A stretch of 64,000 bases of DNA from Arthrobacter sp. B1I2 (GTDB taxonomy: Bacteria; Actinomycetota; Actinomycetes; Actinomycetales; Micrococcaceae): assembly GCF_030816485.1 (NCBI RefSeq), contig NZ_JAUSYC010000001.1, positions 2,728,001 through 2,792,000 on the forward strand, given 5' to 3'. The position numbers were made by a program, and so were the translations under genes. This document shows, piece after piece, positions 7,791 to 16,509 of this stretch (position 1 is the stretch's first letter; each line of letters begins with the position of its first letter). The notes beneath the pieces are model-generated. The model worked only from the letters and a program-made list of their open reading frames with translations. It was not told the DNA's origin and did no database searches.

Positions 7791-9580
7791 TGCCCCGGCA
7801 GCCTGAAGCGCCTGGCCGCCGGCTCGCCGTCGTCGGAAGTGGCATCGCGGGCCTCTACGCCGCGCTGCTCGCCGCCGATGCCGGCGCCGACGTGGTGCTG
7901 CTGACCAAAAGCGCACTGGAGCACAGCAACACCTGGTACGCGCAGGGCGGCATTTCGGCCGTACTCACCGAACCGGCGCCCGGAGACACCGTTGCGGCGC
8001 ACATCGCCGACACGCTCCGGGCGGGGGCGGGGCACTGCAACGAGGCCGCCGTCCGGCTTATGTGCACGGAGGCGCGGCAGGACATCACGGGCCTGCAGCG
8101 TTACGGGGTCACCTTTGACGCGGGGCAGGGTGACAGAGCGCACGACGGCGGACCGGCCCTTGGGCTTGAAGCTGCACACAGCGCCCCCCGCATCCTGCAC
8201 GCAGGAGGGGACGCCACGGGCGCACGCGTCGCCGCGGCGCTGATTCAAGCCGTCCTGTCCCGGCGCGACGAGGGAAGGCTCACGCTTCTCACGCACGCCC
8301 ACGTCACCGCCCTCGCCACCCGGGAGGGGCGCGTGGCCGGAGTCGACTACCTCCAGGGCGGCCGGCACGTCAGCCTGGAGACGGACGCCGTGCTGCTCGC
8401 CACGGGGGGAGCAGGCCAACTGTTCGCCCAAACCACCAACCCCGCCGTGGCCACCGCCGACGGACTCGCGCTCGCCGTCCGTGCCGGGGCAGCCGCGGCA
8501 GACCTCGAATTCTTCCAGTTCCACCCCACCTGCCTGGTCAGCTCCGCCACCGCCCACCCACACCGGCTGGACGGACCACTGCTGATCTCCGAAGCCGTCC
8601 GCGGCGAAGGGGCCGTCCTGCTCGATTCCGGCGGCCGGCGCTTCATGAAGGCCTACCACCCCGACGCCGAACTGGCGCCCCGGGACGTCGTCGCACGCAG
8701 CATCGCCCTCCACCTCGCCAAACTCGGCGACCCCAACGGCCACGTCTACCTCGACGCCCGCGCCATCGAACAGGCCAGGGGCACAGGCTTCCTCCGGCAG
8801 CGGTTCCCCACCCTCACCCGCAAGACCCTCGACGCCGGCATCGACTGGACCCGCGAACTGGTCCCCGTCGCCCCCGCCGCCCACTACTGGATGGGTGGGG
8901 TAGCCACGGACCTCCACTCCCGCACCACCGTCCCCGGCCTCTACGCCGCCGGGGAAGTTGCGTGCACCGGGGTCCAAGGGGCTAACCGGCTTGCCAGCAA
9001 CTCCCTCCTCGAGGGACTCGTCTTCGGCCGCCGCGCTGTTGAAGCTTTTCTCTCGGGTGACGCGGGCTGGGACGCGTCCCGCGGCAGCGATGCTCCGCGT
9101 GCTGCCTCGGCCGCGGGCGGCCTCCGCTTGACGCACGCTTCCGCACCCCTGCCGCGAAACGCAAGTGCGCCGGTCGCCGTCCCTGCTGCTTTAAGTGGCG
9201 CGACGGATCGATCAGGTGCGCCACGCGGAAGTTGGCCGGCCCGCTTCGCTGGAGGTGGGGGCCTGGATACTCCTTTCTCCCGCGAGGCCCTGCGGCGGTT
9301 GATGACTTCGCATGCCGGGGTTTTGCGCTCCGGGCAGCTGTTGGCTGAGGCTGCCGGGATCCTGGCCGCCTGGGCCGCCGTCGTCCGTACTGATGCTGTC
9401 TGTTCTCCTGGTGATGCTGTGGCGCTTGAGGACCGGAACCTGTTGCTGGCTGCGCGGCTGCTCGTCGCCGGTGCCCTTGACCGCCGTGAATCCCTTGGGG
9501 CGCACTACCGCAGTGACGAACCCGCAGACCCTGAAACCACCTACCCAACCCGGCCGAAAGCGAGCCTGCTCCATGACTGA
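7790..9580 (+). CDS. nadB: L-aspartate oxidase NadB with an enlarged interdomain linker
   Basis: 596 residues from a GTG whose G is the last base of the nadA stop codon. It oxidises L-aspartate to iminoaspartate with FAD. The dinucleotide fold is VVGSGIAGLYAALLAADAGA near the N-terminus, followed by HSNTWYAQGGISAVL. FQFHPTCL and the ANRLASNSLLEGLVFGRRA segment are typical of the succinate dehydrogenase/NadB flavoprotein family. Between this segment and the C-terminal helical domain (REALRRLMTSHAGVLRSG) lies a Ser/Ala/Gly/Pro-rich stretch at about residues 420-500. It looks like an insertion and contains an inverted repeat at 9195-9224. The frame stays open. The last eight bases overlap nadC. 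Confidence 0.95.
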   Translation: MPRQPEAPGRRLAVVGSGIAGLYAALLAADAGADVVLLTKSALEHSNTWYAQGGISAVLTEPAPGDTVAAHIADTLRAGAGHCNEAAVRLMCTEARQDITGLQRYGVTFDAGQGDRAHDGGPALGLEAAHSAPRILHAGGDATGARVAAALIQAVLSRRDEGRLTLLTHAHVTALATREGRVAGVDYLQGGRHVSLETDAVLLATGGAGQLFAQTTNPAVATADGLALAVRAGAAAADLEFFQFHPTCLVSSATAHPHRLDGPLLISEAVRGEGAVLLDSGGRRFMKAYHPDAELAPRDVVARSIALHLAKLGDPNGHVYLDARAIEQARGTGFLRQRFPTLTRKTLDAGIDWTRELVPVAPAAHYWMGGVATDLHSRTTVPGLYAAGEVACTGVQGANRLASNSLLEGLVFGRRAVEAFLSGDAGWDASRGSDAPRAASAAGGLRLTHASAPLPRNASAPVAVPAALSGATDRSGAPRGSWPARFAGGGGLDTPFSREALRRLMTSHAGVLRSGQLLAEAAGILAAWAAVVRTDAVCSPGDAVALEDRNLLLAARLLVAGALDRRESLGAHYRSDEPADPETTYPTRPKASLLHD

Positions 9581-10490
9581 ACCCGCCGTGATCGACCAGG
9601 CAGCCACCCTGCGCCCGGCATTGGACCTCACCCTCCCGCCGGCACCGGTCAGGGAGATCCTGGAACGGGCCTTCGCCGAGGACGCGCCCTCCGGCGACAT
9701 CACCTCCCAGCTGCTCATCCCCGCCCACGCGCGTGCCACCGCCGTCCTCAATGCACGCGTCCCGGGCGTCCTCAGCGGGGCCACCGTGTTCCGGGATGCC
9801 ATGCAGCTGGTGGATCCCGCCACCCGGGTGGAGCTGCTCGTGGCGGACGGGGAAACGTTCGACACGGGCACGCACCTTGCGAGGGTCAGCGGCACTGCCC
9901 GCTCGGTGCTGATGGCAGAACGCGTGGCGCTCAACCTGGTCCAGCGGATGTCCGCCATCGCCACGAAGACGGCCGCCTTCGTGCGGCTCGCAGAAGGAAC
10001 CCGGGCCCGCATCACCGATACGCGCAAGACCACGCCGGGCCTGCGGATCCTGGAACGTTTCGCCGTCAGGTGCGGCGGCGGCTTCAACCACCGGTACAGC
10101 CTCTCCGACGCGGTGCTGGCCAAGGACAACCACCTGGCCGTGATGACCGGGGGAGACCCGGCGAAGCTCACCGGGCTCCTGCTGGCCGCCAAAGCCCAGC
10201 TGGGGCACACCACCCACTTTGAAGTGGAGGTGGACAGCATGGAGCAGATCGAACCCGTGCTGGCCGCCGGCGTGGACACCATCATGCTGGACAACTTCAC
10301 CGTGGCGGAACTGAAGGCGGGCGTGGCCCTCGTGGCCGGACGGGCCCGCGTGGAAGCAAGCGGCAACGTGAACCAGGGCACTGTCGCGGCCATTGCCGCC
10401 ACAGGCGTGGACGTCATCTCCGTGGGCGCACTGACACATACCGTGGCCGCCCTGGACCTGGGCCTCGACGTCGAACTGACCGCCGGCTGA
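9573..10490 (+). CDS. nadC: nicotinate-nucleotide pyrophosphorylase (carboxylating) NadC
   Basis: 305 residues from an ATG inside the end of nadB. It converts quinolinate and PRPP to nicotinate mononucleotide. Clear family motifs are present: EDAPSGDITSQLLIP near the N-terminus, ERVALNLVQRMSAIAT, ITDTRKTTPGLRILERFAV (quinolinate/PRPP contacts), GGGFNHRYSLSDAVLAKDNH, and EVEVDSMEQIEPVLAAGVD with the LDNF loop. The upstream frame is open but overlaps nadB, so this ATG, which gives a normal-length protein, is preferred. It completes the de novo route aspartate to NaMN within this operon. Confidence 0.96.
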   Translation: MTEPAVIDQAATLRPALDLTLPPAPVREILERAFAEDAPSGDITSQLLIPAHARATAVLNARVPGVLSGATVFRDAMQLVDPATRVELLVADGETFDTGTHLARVSGTARSVLMAERVALNLVQRMSAIATKTAAFVRLAEGTRARITDTRKTTPGLRILERFAVRCGGGFNHRYSLSDAVLAKDNHLAVMTGGDPAKLTGLLLAAKAQLGHTTHFEVEVDSMEQIEPVLAAGVDTIMLDNFTVAELKAGVALVAGRARVEASGNVNQGTVAAIAATGVDVISVGALTHTVAALDLGLDVELTAG

Positions 10491-10497
10491 GCCTGCC

Positions 10498-11664
<1,167 letters not shown>

Positions 11665-11682
11665 CCGTGCGGCGCAGCAGGA

Positions 11683-12171
11683 TCAGCGGTGGCGCGCGCG
11701 GCGGAAGATCCAGTGCCGCAGCATGCTGAAGCGCACGCCGGTGGCCAGGAAGCCGGACAAGGTGGTGGCCACCAGTTCGTCACCCACGGTGGCATCCGGA
11801 TTGAACCAGTGCAGCACGCCCAGGCTGCTGCCGGTAATCACCAGCGCCACGGCGATCACTACCAGGCCGTTGAGGTGGTCGCGGTGGCGGCGCTGCCCGC
11901 CGGCGATCTTGAACGTCAGCCGCCGGTTCAATGCCGTGTTCAACAGGGACGTGAGGACCAGCGCCAAAGCGTTGGCCGGCTGGGCGCCGAGCCACGGCCG
12001 CAGCAGCGCGTAGAGGCCAAGTGATGCCGCAGTGCAGACTATGCCAACACCGGAGAAGCGGAGCAGCTGCCGGACCACGGGAAAACGCAGGATCCCCCTG
12101 TAGTGCCTCGTGGCGGGCAACCGCCGGGCAGTGGACTCCAGCACTGTGGGTGCGGACGGTCCCTCCCTCAT
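11683..12171 (-). CDS. GtrA-family membrane protein
   Basis: 162 residues with four hydrophobic segments. The GtrA pattern is visible: LLRFSGVGIVCTAASLGLYALL, the conserved ANALALVLTSLLNTALNRRLTF loop, and a final helix followed by FSMLRHWIFRRARHR. GtrA proteins are implicated in flipping polyprenyl-linked sugars for cell-wall polysaccharide or teichoic acid glycosylation. No glycosyltransferase gene is adjacent here, so its partner is not visible. It converges on nifS with 18 bp between them. Confidence 0.85.
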   Translation of the reverse strand: MREGPSAPTVLESTARRLPATRHYRGILRFPVVRQLLRFSGVGIVCTAASLGLYALLRPWLGAQPANALALVLTSLLNTALNRRLTFKIAGGQRRHRDHLNGLVVIAVALVITGSSLGVLHWFNPDATVGDELVATTLSGFLATGVRFSMLRHWIFRRARHR

Positions 12172-12257
12172 GCCATGGCACCGGCCGCACGCTCAGTGCC
12201 GTTGGCAGGACGCAGGAATGTGATGCGCGCAAGGCGCCCCCAAAGAACCGCCATACG

Positions 12258-12920
12258 TCAGTAGAGCTCGCCGACGGGGATTTCCACCGCCAGGCGGTTG
12301 GACGGCCCGGGCAGCGGGCACGCCCAGGCCTCGTTGTAGGCGCAGGAGGGGTTGTAGGCAAAGTTGAAGTCCAGGACGAACATGGCGCCGGGCCCGGTGC
12401 CGCTGACACCGTGGAACGCGCCCTTGATGGTGTCCAGCAGGTAACGGCCGGCACCGTAGGTTCCGCCCGGCTGCCCGGCCGTGGCGTCGCGGAACGGAAC
12501 AAAGATGCCGCCGCCGTATCCGTGGAGTTTCCACACCCCCAGCTGGCCCATTTCCGGCAGGTCGAAGGTGCCCAGCCGGACAAAGTGGACCACGCCGTCG
12601 GTCCCGGTGTCGACACTCATTTCCCGGCCCGCGCCTTCCTTGGTCAGCGGGACGTGGAACCGGTAGATGGGATCGTAATCGGCAGTCTTCAGCCCGGAGA
12701 AGCGCGCCTTGTCCGCCGCGGTCAGTGCGGAAGCTGGATGGGTGGCGAACATCAGGTCCCGCTGATGGCGCCAGTACGAGTGCGCCTCCGACGGGCTGTC
12801 GGCAGAGATCCGGCGGACGTTGTCGTAGAGCGCGAAAGTCCTCAGCCGCCAGTCGGCGATGTCCAGGGCGGAGATATCCGCGGGATTGTCTTCGGCTGCG
12901 CCGTGCTGCTCTTCCGCCAT
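12258..12920 (-). CDS. DUF1684 family protein
   Basis: 220 residues. The ATG at 12920 was chosen over upstream in-frame starts because the protein then begins with the family-like acidic stretch and has normal length. Diagnostic DUF1684 features are DLMFATHPASALTAADKARF, YRFHVPL, the YGGGIFVPFRDATAG segment, GRYLLDTIKG and the near-C-terminal DFNFAYNPSCAYNEAWACPL block, ending in LAVEIPVGE. The family is widespread in actinobacteria and Bacteroidetes and its biochemical function is unknown. No signal peptide is seen. Confidence 0.85.
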   Translation of the reverse strand: MAEEQHGAAEDNPADISALDIADWRLRTFALYDNVRRISADSPSEAHSYWRHQRDLMFATHPASALTAADKARFSGLKTADYDPIYRFHVPLTKEGAGREMSVDTGTDGVVHFVRLGTFDLPEMGQLGVWKLHGYGGGIFVPFRDATAGQPGGTYGAGRYLLDTIKGAFHGVSGTGPGAMFVLDFNFAYNPSCAYNEAWACPLPGPSNRLAVEIPVGELY

Positions 12921-13091
12921 AACCTCCAGCCTAGTCCCAGGCCAGGGTGGTAGACGTCCGACGACGACACGCCGGGCAGGTGCCGGCGGGAAGGGCTGGT
13001 TGCCGGGCCGGCTGAGGGGCCGGGCCGGTGGCGCACGAAACACCACCGCGCCGGCCCGGGAGAGGGCCGGGGCGGCGCTAGGCTGGCTCCC

Positions 13092-13919
13092 ATGACAGGC
13101 AAGGCAGAACTTACCGTACGGGCCGCTCTTTGCCGGACTTCACTGCTGGCCGCCGTGGTGCTGCTGGCGGCATGCTCCGCAACGCCGTCCGGCAGCCCCG
13201 GCTGGACGGCACAGCCTGAACCGTCCGGAGCAGCGTCAACCGGGGCGGCAACGTCCACAACAGCATCTGCGTCACCCGATGCTGGAAGCAGCGTCCCGGC
13301 CCCTGCCTCCGCAACGCCCGGTGAGCCCCAGGGCGCAGCCACCGCGGCCTCATGGAAAACATTCTCCGACCCCGCAAAGACCATCAGCTTCGACCTGCCG
13401 GCGGACTGGATCGCACAGTCGGTGCCGCCGGAGGAAGGGGCGCTTCCCGGCGGACTGAAAATTGAGGTGAAGAAGCCCGACGGAACCTTTGTTGCCGCGC
13501 TCCGGACCGGATTGCCGCCGTCGTCCGCTGACTGCCCGGAAAGCGCAAGGCGGCCGTACACGGTGATCAGCAGCGTGCCGTTTGAGCTCGCCGCCCAGGG
13601 CGGTGAGGGGACCATCCCGCCACGCATGGTCTTCAGGGTGATCCAGGGATACCGCTACTTCGGTTCCTACGGCATCACCAACCTGGTGGGCGGAACGGAC
13701 GGGCAGGCGTGCCAGTTGCGCAACGTGGTGCGCGGGCCGGCCGGCAAGGGCGACTACTCGTTCGGCGACCTGGTGGCCCTGAAGGCCTATGCGCCGGATG
13801 AAAAAGTGGCTCCGGCAAAGCCCTTCGACACCCTTGGCCAGGCAGCCCAGTACGTCAACGAGAGCCCTGACTTCGCCAACGTGCAGCGGATGCTAATGTC
13901 GCTGAAGGTCAATTACTAG
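13092..13919 (+). CDS. predicted lipoprotein of unknown function
   Basis: 275 residues with a type II signal peptide: a positively charged start, hydrophobic LLAAVVLLAAC and lipobox Cys28. A Ser/Ala/Pro/Thr-rich linker (about 29-90) precedes a globular domain beginning near SWKTFSDPAKTISFDLPADW, a pattern resembling PsbP/Mog1-type lipoprotein domains (weak resemblance only). It should be anchored on the outer face of the membrane. It diverges from the DUF1684 gene and is followed 70 bp later by a transglutaminase-like gene on the same strand. Confidence 0.75.
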   Translation: MTGKAELTVRAALCRTSLLAAVVLLAACSATPSGSPGWTAQPEPSGAASTGAATSTTASASPDAGSSVPAPASATPGEPQGAATAASWKTFSDPAKTISFDLPADWIAQSVPPEEGALPGGLKIEVKKPDGTFVAALRTGLPPSSADCPESARRPYTVISSVPFELAAQGGEGTIPPRMVFRVIQGYRYFGSYGITNLVGGTDGQACQLRNVVRGPAGKGDYSFGDLVALKAYAPDEKVAPAKPFDTLGQAAQYVNESPDFANVQRMLMSLKVNY

Positions 13920-13989
13920 TCCCGCTGCCGGCACTCACAAGAGCCGGGGCGTGCGACTTGCCTTCCGCCCCCAACACCCCCGGAGAGAC

Positions 13990-14796
13990 ATGGAACGCTC
14001 TGTTTCCGCACGCCTGGCCTTCAGGACCATCGCCAACACCAAGGTGGCCATGGCCATCGCCGTCGCGAGGAACAGCGGCTACTCATCCTTCGAAGAATCA
14101 CTCTCCGTCACGGCCGGCGGAGCAGAGGTCCCCTTCACCGAGGTCTCCGACCACCACGGCGGCCGCTTCCACTACATGGAGTTCGCCGAACCCGCCGACG
14201 TCACCGTGGAGTATTCGGCCACGGTGGGCGGCCGCGCCGAGCCGGAAGACGCCACCCTCGCCGACCGGATCCGCTACGTGCGTCCCAGCCGCTATGCGGA
14301 GTCGGACCGGCTGCTGCCTACGGCCTACGCCGAGTTCGAAGGGCTCCAGGGGGCGGACCTGGTGCACGCCGTCCGCGACTGGGTCAACGGTGAGCTGCGG
14401 TACATCAGCGGCGCCTCCCGCGGCACGGACGGTGCCGTGGAGACCCTCCTCAGCAGGCGCGGCGTGTGCCGGGACTTTGCGCACCTGGCCATCGCCCTGC
14501 TCCGCTCCAAGGACATCCCTGCCCGGTTGGCGGCTGTCTACGCACCGGGCCTGAGCCCCATGGACTTCCACGCCGTGGCGGAAGCCTACGTGGAGGGAGC
14601 CTGGCACGTCATGGACCCCACGGGCCTTGCCCCGCGGGAGTCAATGCTGCGTATAACCGCGGGCCGGGACTCATCGGACACGGCCTTCCTATCCACCGTG
14701 GGCGGAAGCCTGGTGCTGAACCAGCTGCGCGTCACGGCGGTGGTCAACGGTGACCTGCCCGGCGAGGATCCCTCCCGGCTGGTGGCGCTGGGCTAA
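13990..14796 (+). CDS. transglutaminase-like (papain-fold) protein
   Basis: 268 residues. The ATG at 13990 has GGAGAG at a normal distance; an upstream in-frame start at 13951 lacks this. The N-terminal half is a beta-rich domain like those in bacterial transglutaminase-like proteins. The catalytic core has SRRGVCRDFAHLAIALLRSK (Cys160), MDFHAVAEAYVEGAWHVMDP (His194, Asp209), a complete Cys-His-Asp triad. Such proteins are often cysteine proteases or amidases; no substrate is known. No signal peptide is visible, so it is probably cytoplasmic. Confidence 0.87.
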   Translation: MERSVSARLAFRTIANTKVAMAIAVARNSGYSSFEESLSVTAGGAEVPFTEVSDHHGGRFHYMEFAEPADVTVEYSATVGGRAEPEDATLADRIRYVRPSRYAESDRLLPTAYAEFEGLQGADLVHAVRDWVNGELRYISGASRGTDGAVETLLSRRGVCRDFAHLAIALLRSKDIPARLAAVYAPGLSPMDFHAVAEAYVEGAWHVMDPTGLAPRESMLRITAGRDSSDTAFLSTVGGSLVLNQLRVTAVVNGDLPGEDPSRLVALG

Positions 14797-14819
14797 CCGG
14801 GGCTGAGGGCCGGCGCCGC

Positions 14820-15290
14820 TTACCCGGGGAGGGGGCCCAGCGAACCCCGCAGCTTGTCCGTGAGCCGCATCAGTTCCTTCTGCTCCGCAGCGGTCAGTGC
14901 CGGGCCCACCAGTGCGGAAATGTCCCGGACGTGCTCGCGGCCGATCTCCTTCTGCAGCTCCCGGCCCTCGTCCGTCAGCTTCAGCAGCACACCGCGGCCG
15001 TCCTCGGGCGCCGGCATCCGGGCCACGAGCCCCCGCTTTTCGAGCCGCTCCACCAGCCTGCTCAGGCTGGACTGGCTCAACAGCACGTTGTCATTGAGCT
15101 CGTTGAGCCGCAGCCAGCCGGACGGGCAACGGGAGAGTGTGAACAGGACATCGTATTCATTCACCGCCAGCTTCCGGAACGCCCGCCCGGACTGCAGCTT
15201 CCGCATCACGGCAACCTGGGCGCGGAACAGCGACTCCCACGTTTCGGCAGCCAGCCGCACCGGCGATTCCTGCCCTCCCGCTGCCATCAC
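14820..15290 (-). CDS. MarR-family transcriptional regulator
   Basis: 156 residues with the MarR winged helix: RLNELNDNVLLSQSSLSRLV as the recognition region, then EKRGLVARMPAPEDGRGVLL as the wing. Its start overlaps the stop of the LLM monooxygenase gene by four bases, so the two form an operon with the regulator second. Two palindromes upstream of the operon (16428-16447 and 16450-16467) are likely binding sites, implying autoregulation together with the monooxygenase. Confidence 0.9.
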   Translation of the reverse strand: MMAAGGQESPVRLAAETWESLFRAQVAVMRKLQSGRAFRKLAVNEYDVLFTLSRCPSGWLRLNELNDNVLLSQSSLSRLVERLEKRGLVARMPAPEDGRGVLLKLTDEGRELQKEIGREHVRDISALVGPALTAAEQKELMRLTDKLRGSLGPLPG

Positions 15291-16396
15291 GCCTCCGAGG
15301 TCGCTTTTTCGGCGTCCTGCGATGCCAGCAGGGCGGCCACGCGGCCGGCATGGGTCGGCGGCTCCGGAACATGCGCGGGCTTGAGGGCTGCGTACTCCTT
15401 GCGGAGGACCGGCAGGACTTCCTCGCCGAACAGGTCCAGCTGCTCCAGTACGGTCTTCAGAGGCAGGCCCGCGTGGTCGATCAGGAAGAGCTGGCGCTGG
15501 TAGTCGCCGAAGTACTCCCGGAAGGTCAGGGTCTTTTCGATGACTTCCTGCGGGCTGCCCACGGTCAGCGGGGTCTGGGAGGTGAAGTCCTCCAGGGACG
15601 GTCCGTGGCCGTACACAGGCGCGTTGTCGAAATACGGGCGGAACTCGTTCACCGCATCCTGGGAGTTCTTCCGCATGAAGAACTGGCCGCCGAGCCCAAC
15701 GATCGCCTGGTCCGCCTTGCCGTGGCCGTAGTGCTCGTACCGGTCGCGGTAGAGGCCGATCAGCTGCTGGTAGTGCTCCTTGGGCCAGAAGATGTTGTTG
15801 GCAAAGAAGCCGTCACCGAAGTAGGCGGCCACTTCTGCGATCTGCGGGGTCCGGATGGAGCCGTGCCACACGAACGGGGCCACGCCGTCCAGCGGCCGGG
15901 GCGTGGAGGTGAAGTTCTGCAGCGGGGTGCGGAACTTGCCGGACCAGTTCACTGTGTCCTCGTCCCACAACTTGCGCAGGAGGCTGTAGTTCTCGATGGC
16001 CAGCTCCACGCCGTCCTGGATGTTCTTGCCGAACCAGGGGTACACCGGGGCGGTGTTGCCGCGGCCCAGGACCAGGTCCACGCGGCCGTCGGCCAGGTGC
16101 TGGAGCATGGCGAAGTCCTCGGCGATCTTCACCGGGTCATTGGTGGTGATCAGCGTGGTGGCCGTGGAGAGGATAATCCGTTCGGTTTGCGCTGCGATGT
16201 AGGCGAGGGTTGTGGTGGGGGACGAGGAGAAGAAGGGCCGGTTGTGGTGCTCGCCCAGGGCGTAGACATCCATGCCGATTTCCTCGACCTTTTTCGCGAT
16301 GGCCACCGAGGCCTTGATGCGTTCGTGCTCGGTGGGGGTACGGCCCGTGGTGGGGTCCGTGGTGATGTCGCTGACGCTGAAAACACCGATCTGCAT
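15287..16396 (-). CDS. LLM-class flavin-dependent oxidoreductase
   Basis: 369 residues, luciferase-like TIM barrel. Visible features are YALGEHHNRPFFSSSPTTTL near residue 45, ILSTATTLITTNDPVKIAED, DGRVDLVLGRGNTAPVYPWF, and GSIRTPQIAEVAAYFGDGFF. The family uses reduced FMN or F420 for oxidation of diverse small molecules; the cofactor and substrate cannot be assigned from sequence. It is the first gene of a two-gene operon with marR, downstream of two strong palindromes. MarR-linked members often respond to phenolic or quinone-like compounds (inference). Confidence 0.88.
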   Translation of the reverse strand: MQIGVFSVSDITTDPTTGRTPTEHERIKASVAIAKKVEEIGMDVYALGEHHNRPFFSSSPTTTLAYIAAQTERIILSTATTLITTNDPVKIAEDFAMLQHLADGRVDLVLGRGNTAPVYPWFGKNIQDGVELAIENYSLLRKLWDEDTVNWSGKFRTPLQNFTSTPRPLDGVAPFVWHGSIRTPQIAEVAAYFGDGFFANNIFWPKEHYQQLIGLYRDRYEHYGHGKADQAIVGLGGQFFMRKNSQDAVNEFRPYFDNAPVYGHGPSLEDFTSQTPLTVGSPQEVIEKTLTFREYFGDYQRQLFLIDHAGLPLKTVLEQLDLFGEEVLPVLRKEYAALKPAHVPEPPTHAGRVAALLASQDAEKATSEA

Positions 16397-16427
16397 GGCA
16401 TGCCTTTCCGTTCCTGGACCTGCTGGC

Positions 16428-16467
16428 TTGGTTTAAGTGTAAACCAATTTAGATGCATATGCATCTA
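16428..16467. promoter_or_regulatory. two adjacent palindromes, candidate MarR operators
   Basis: First element 16428-16447: TTGGTTT, six bases, AAACCAA. Second element 16450-16467: a perfect 18-bp palindrome TAGATGCATATGCATCTA. They lie 32-71 bp upstream of the LLM-marR operon start, within the expected promoter. Dense dyads of this kind are typical MarR targets; binding by this MarR is inferred. Confidence 0.65.
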
Positions 16468-16509
16468 TCGCCGTCTACAACGCAGCCACGTCCAAAATAT
16501 TCCGAGGTT

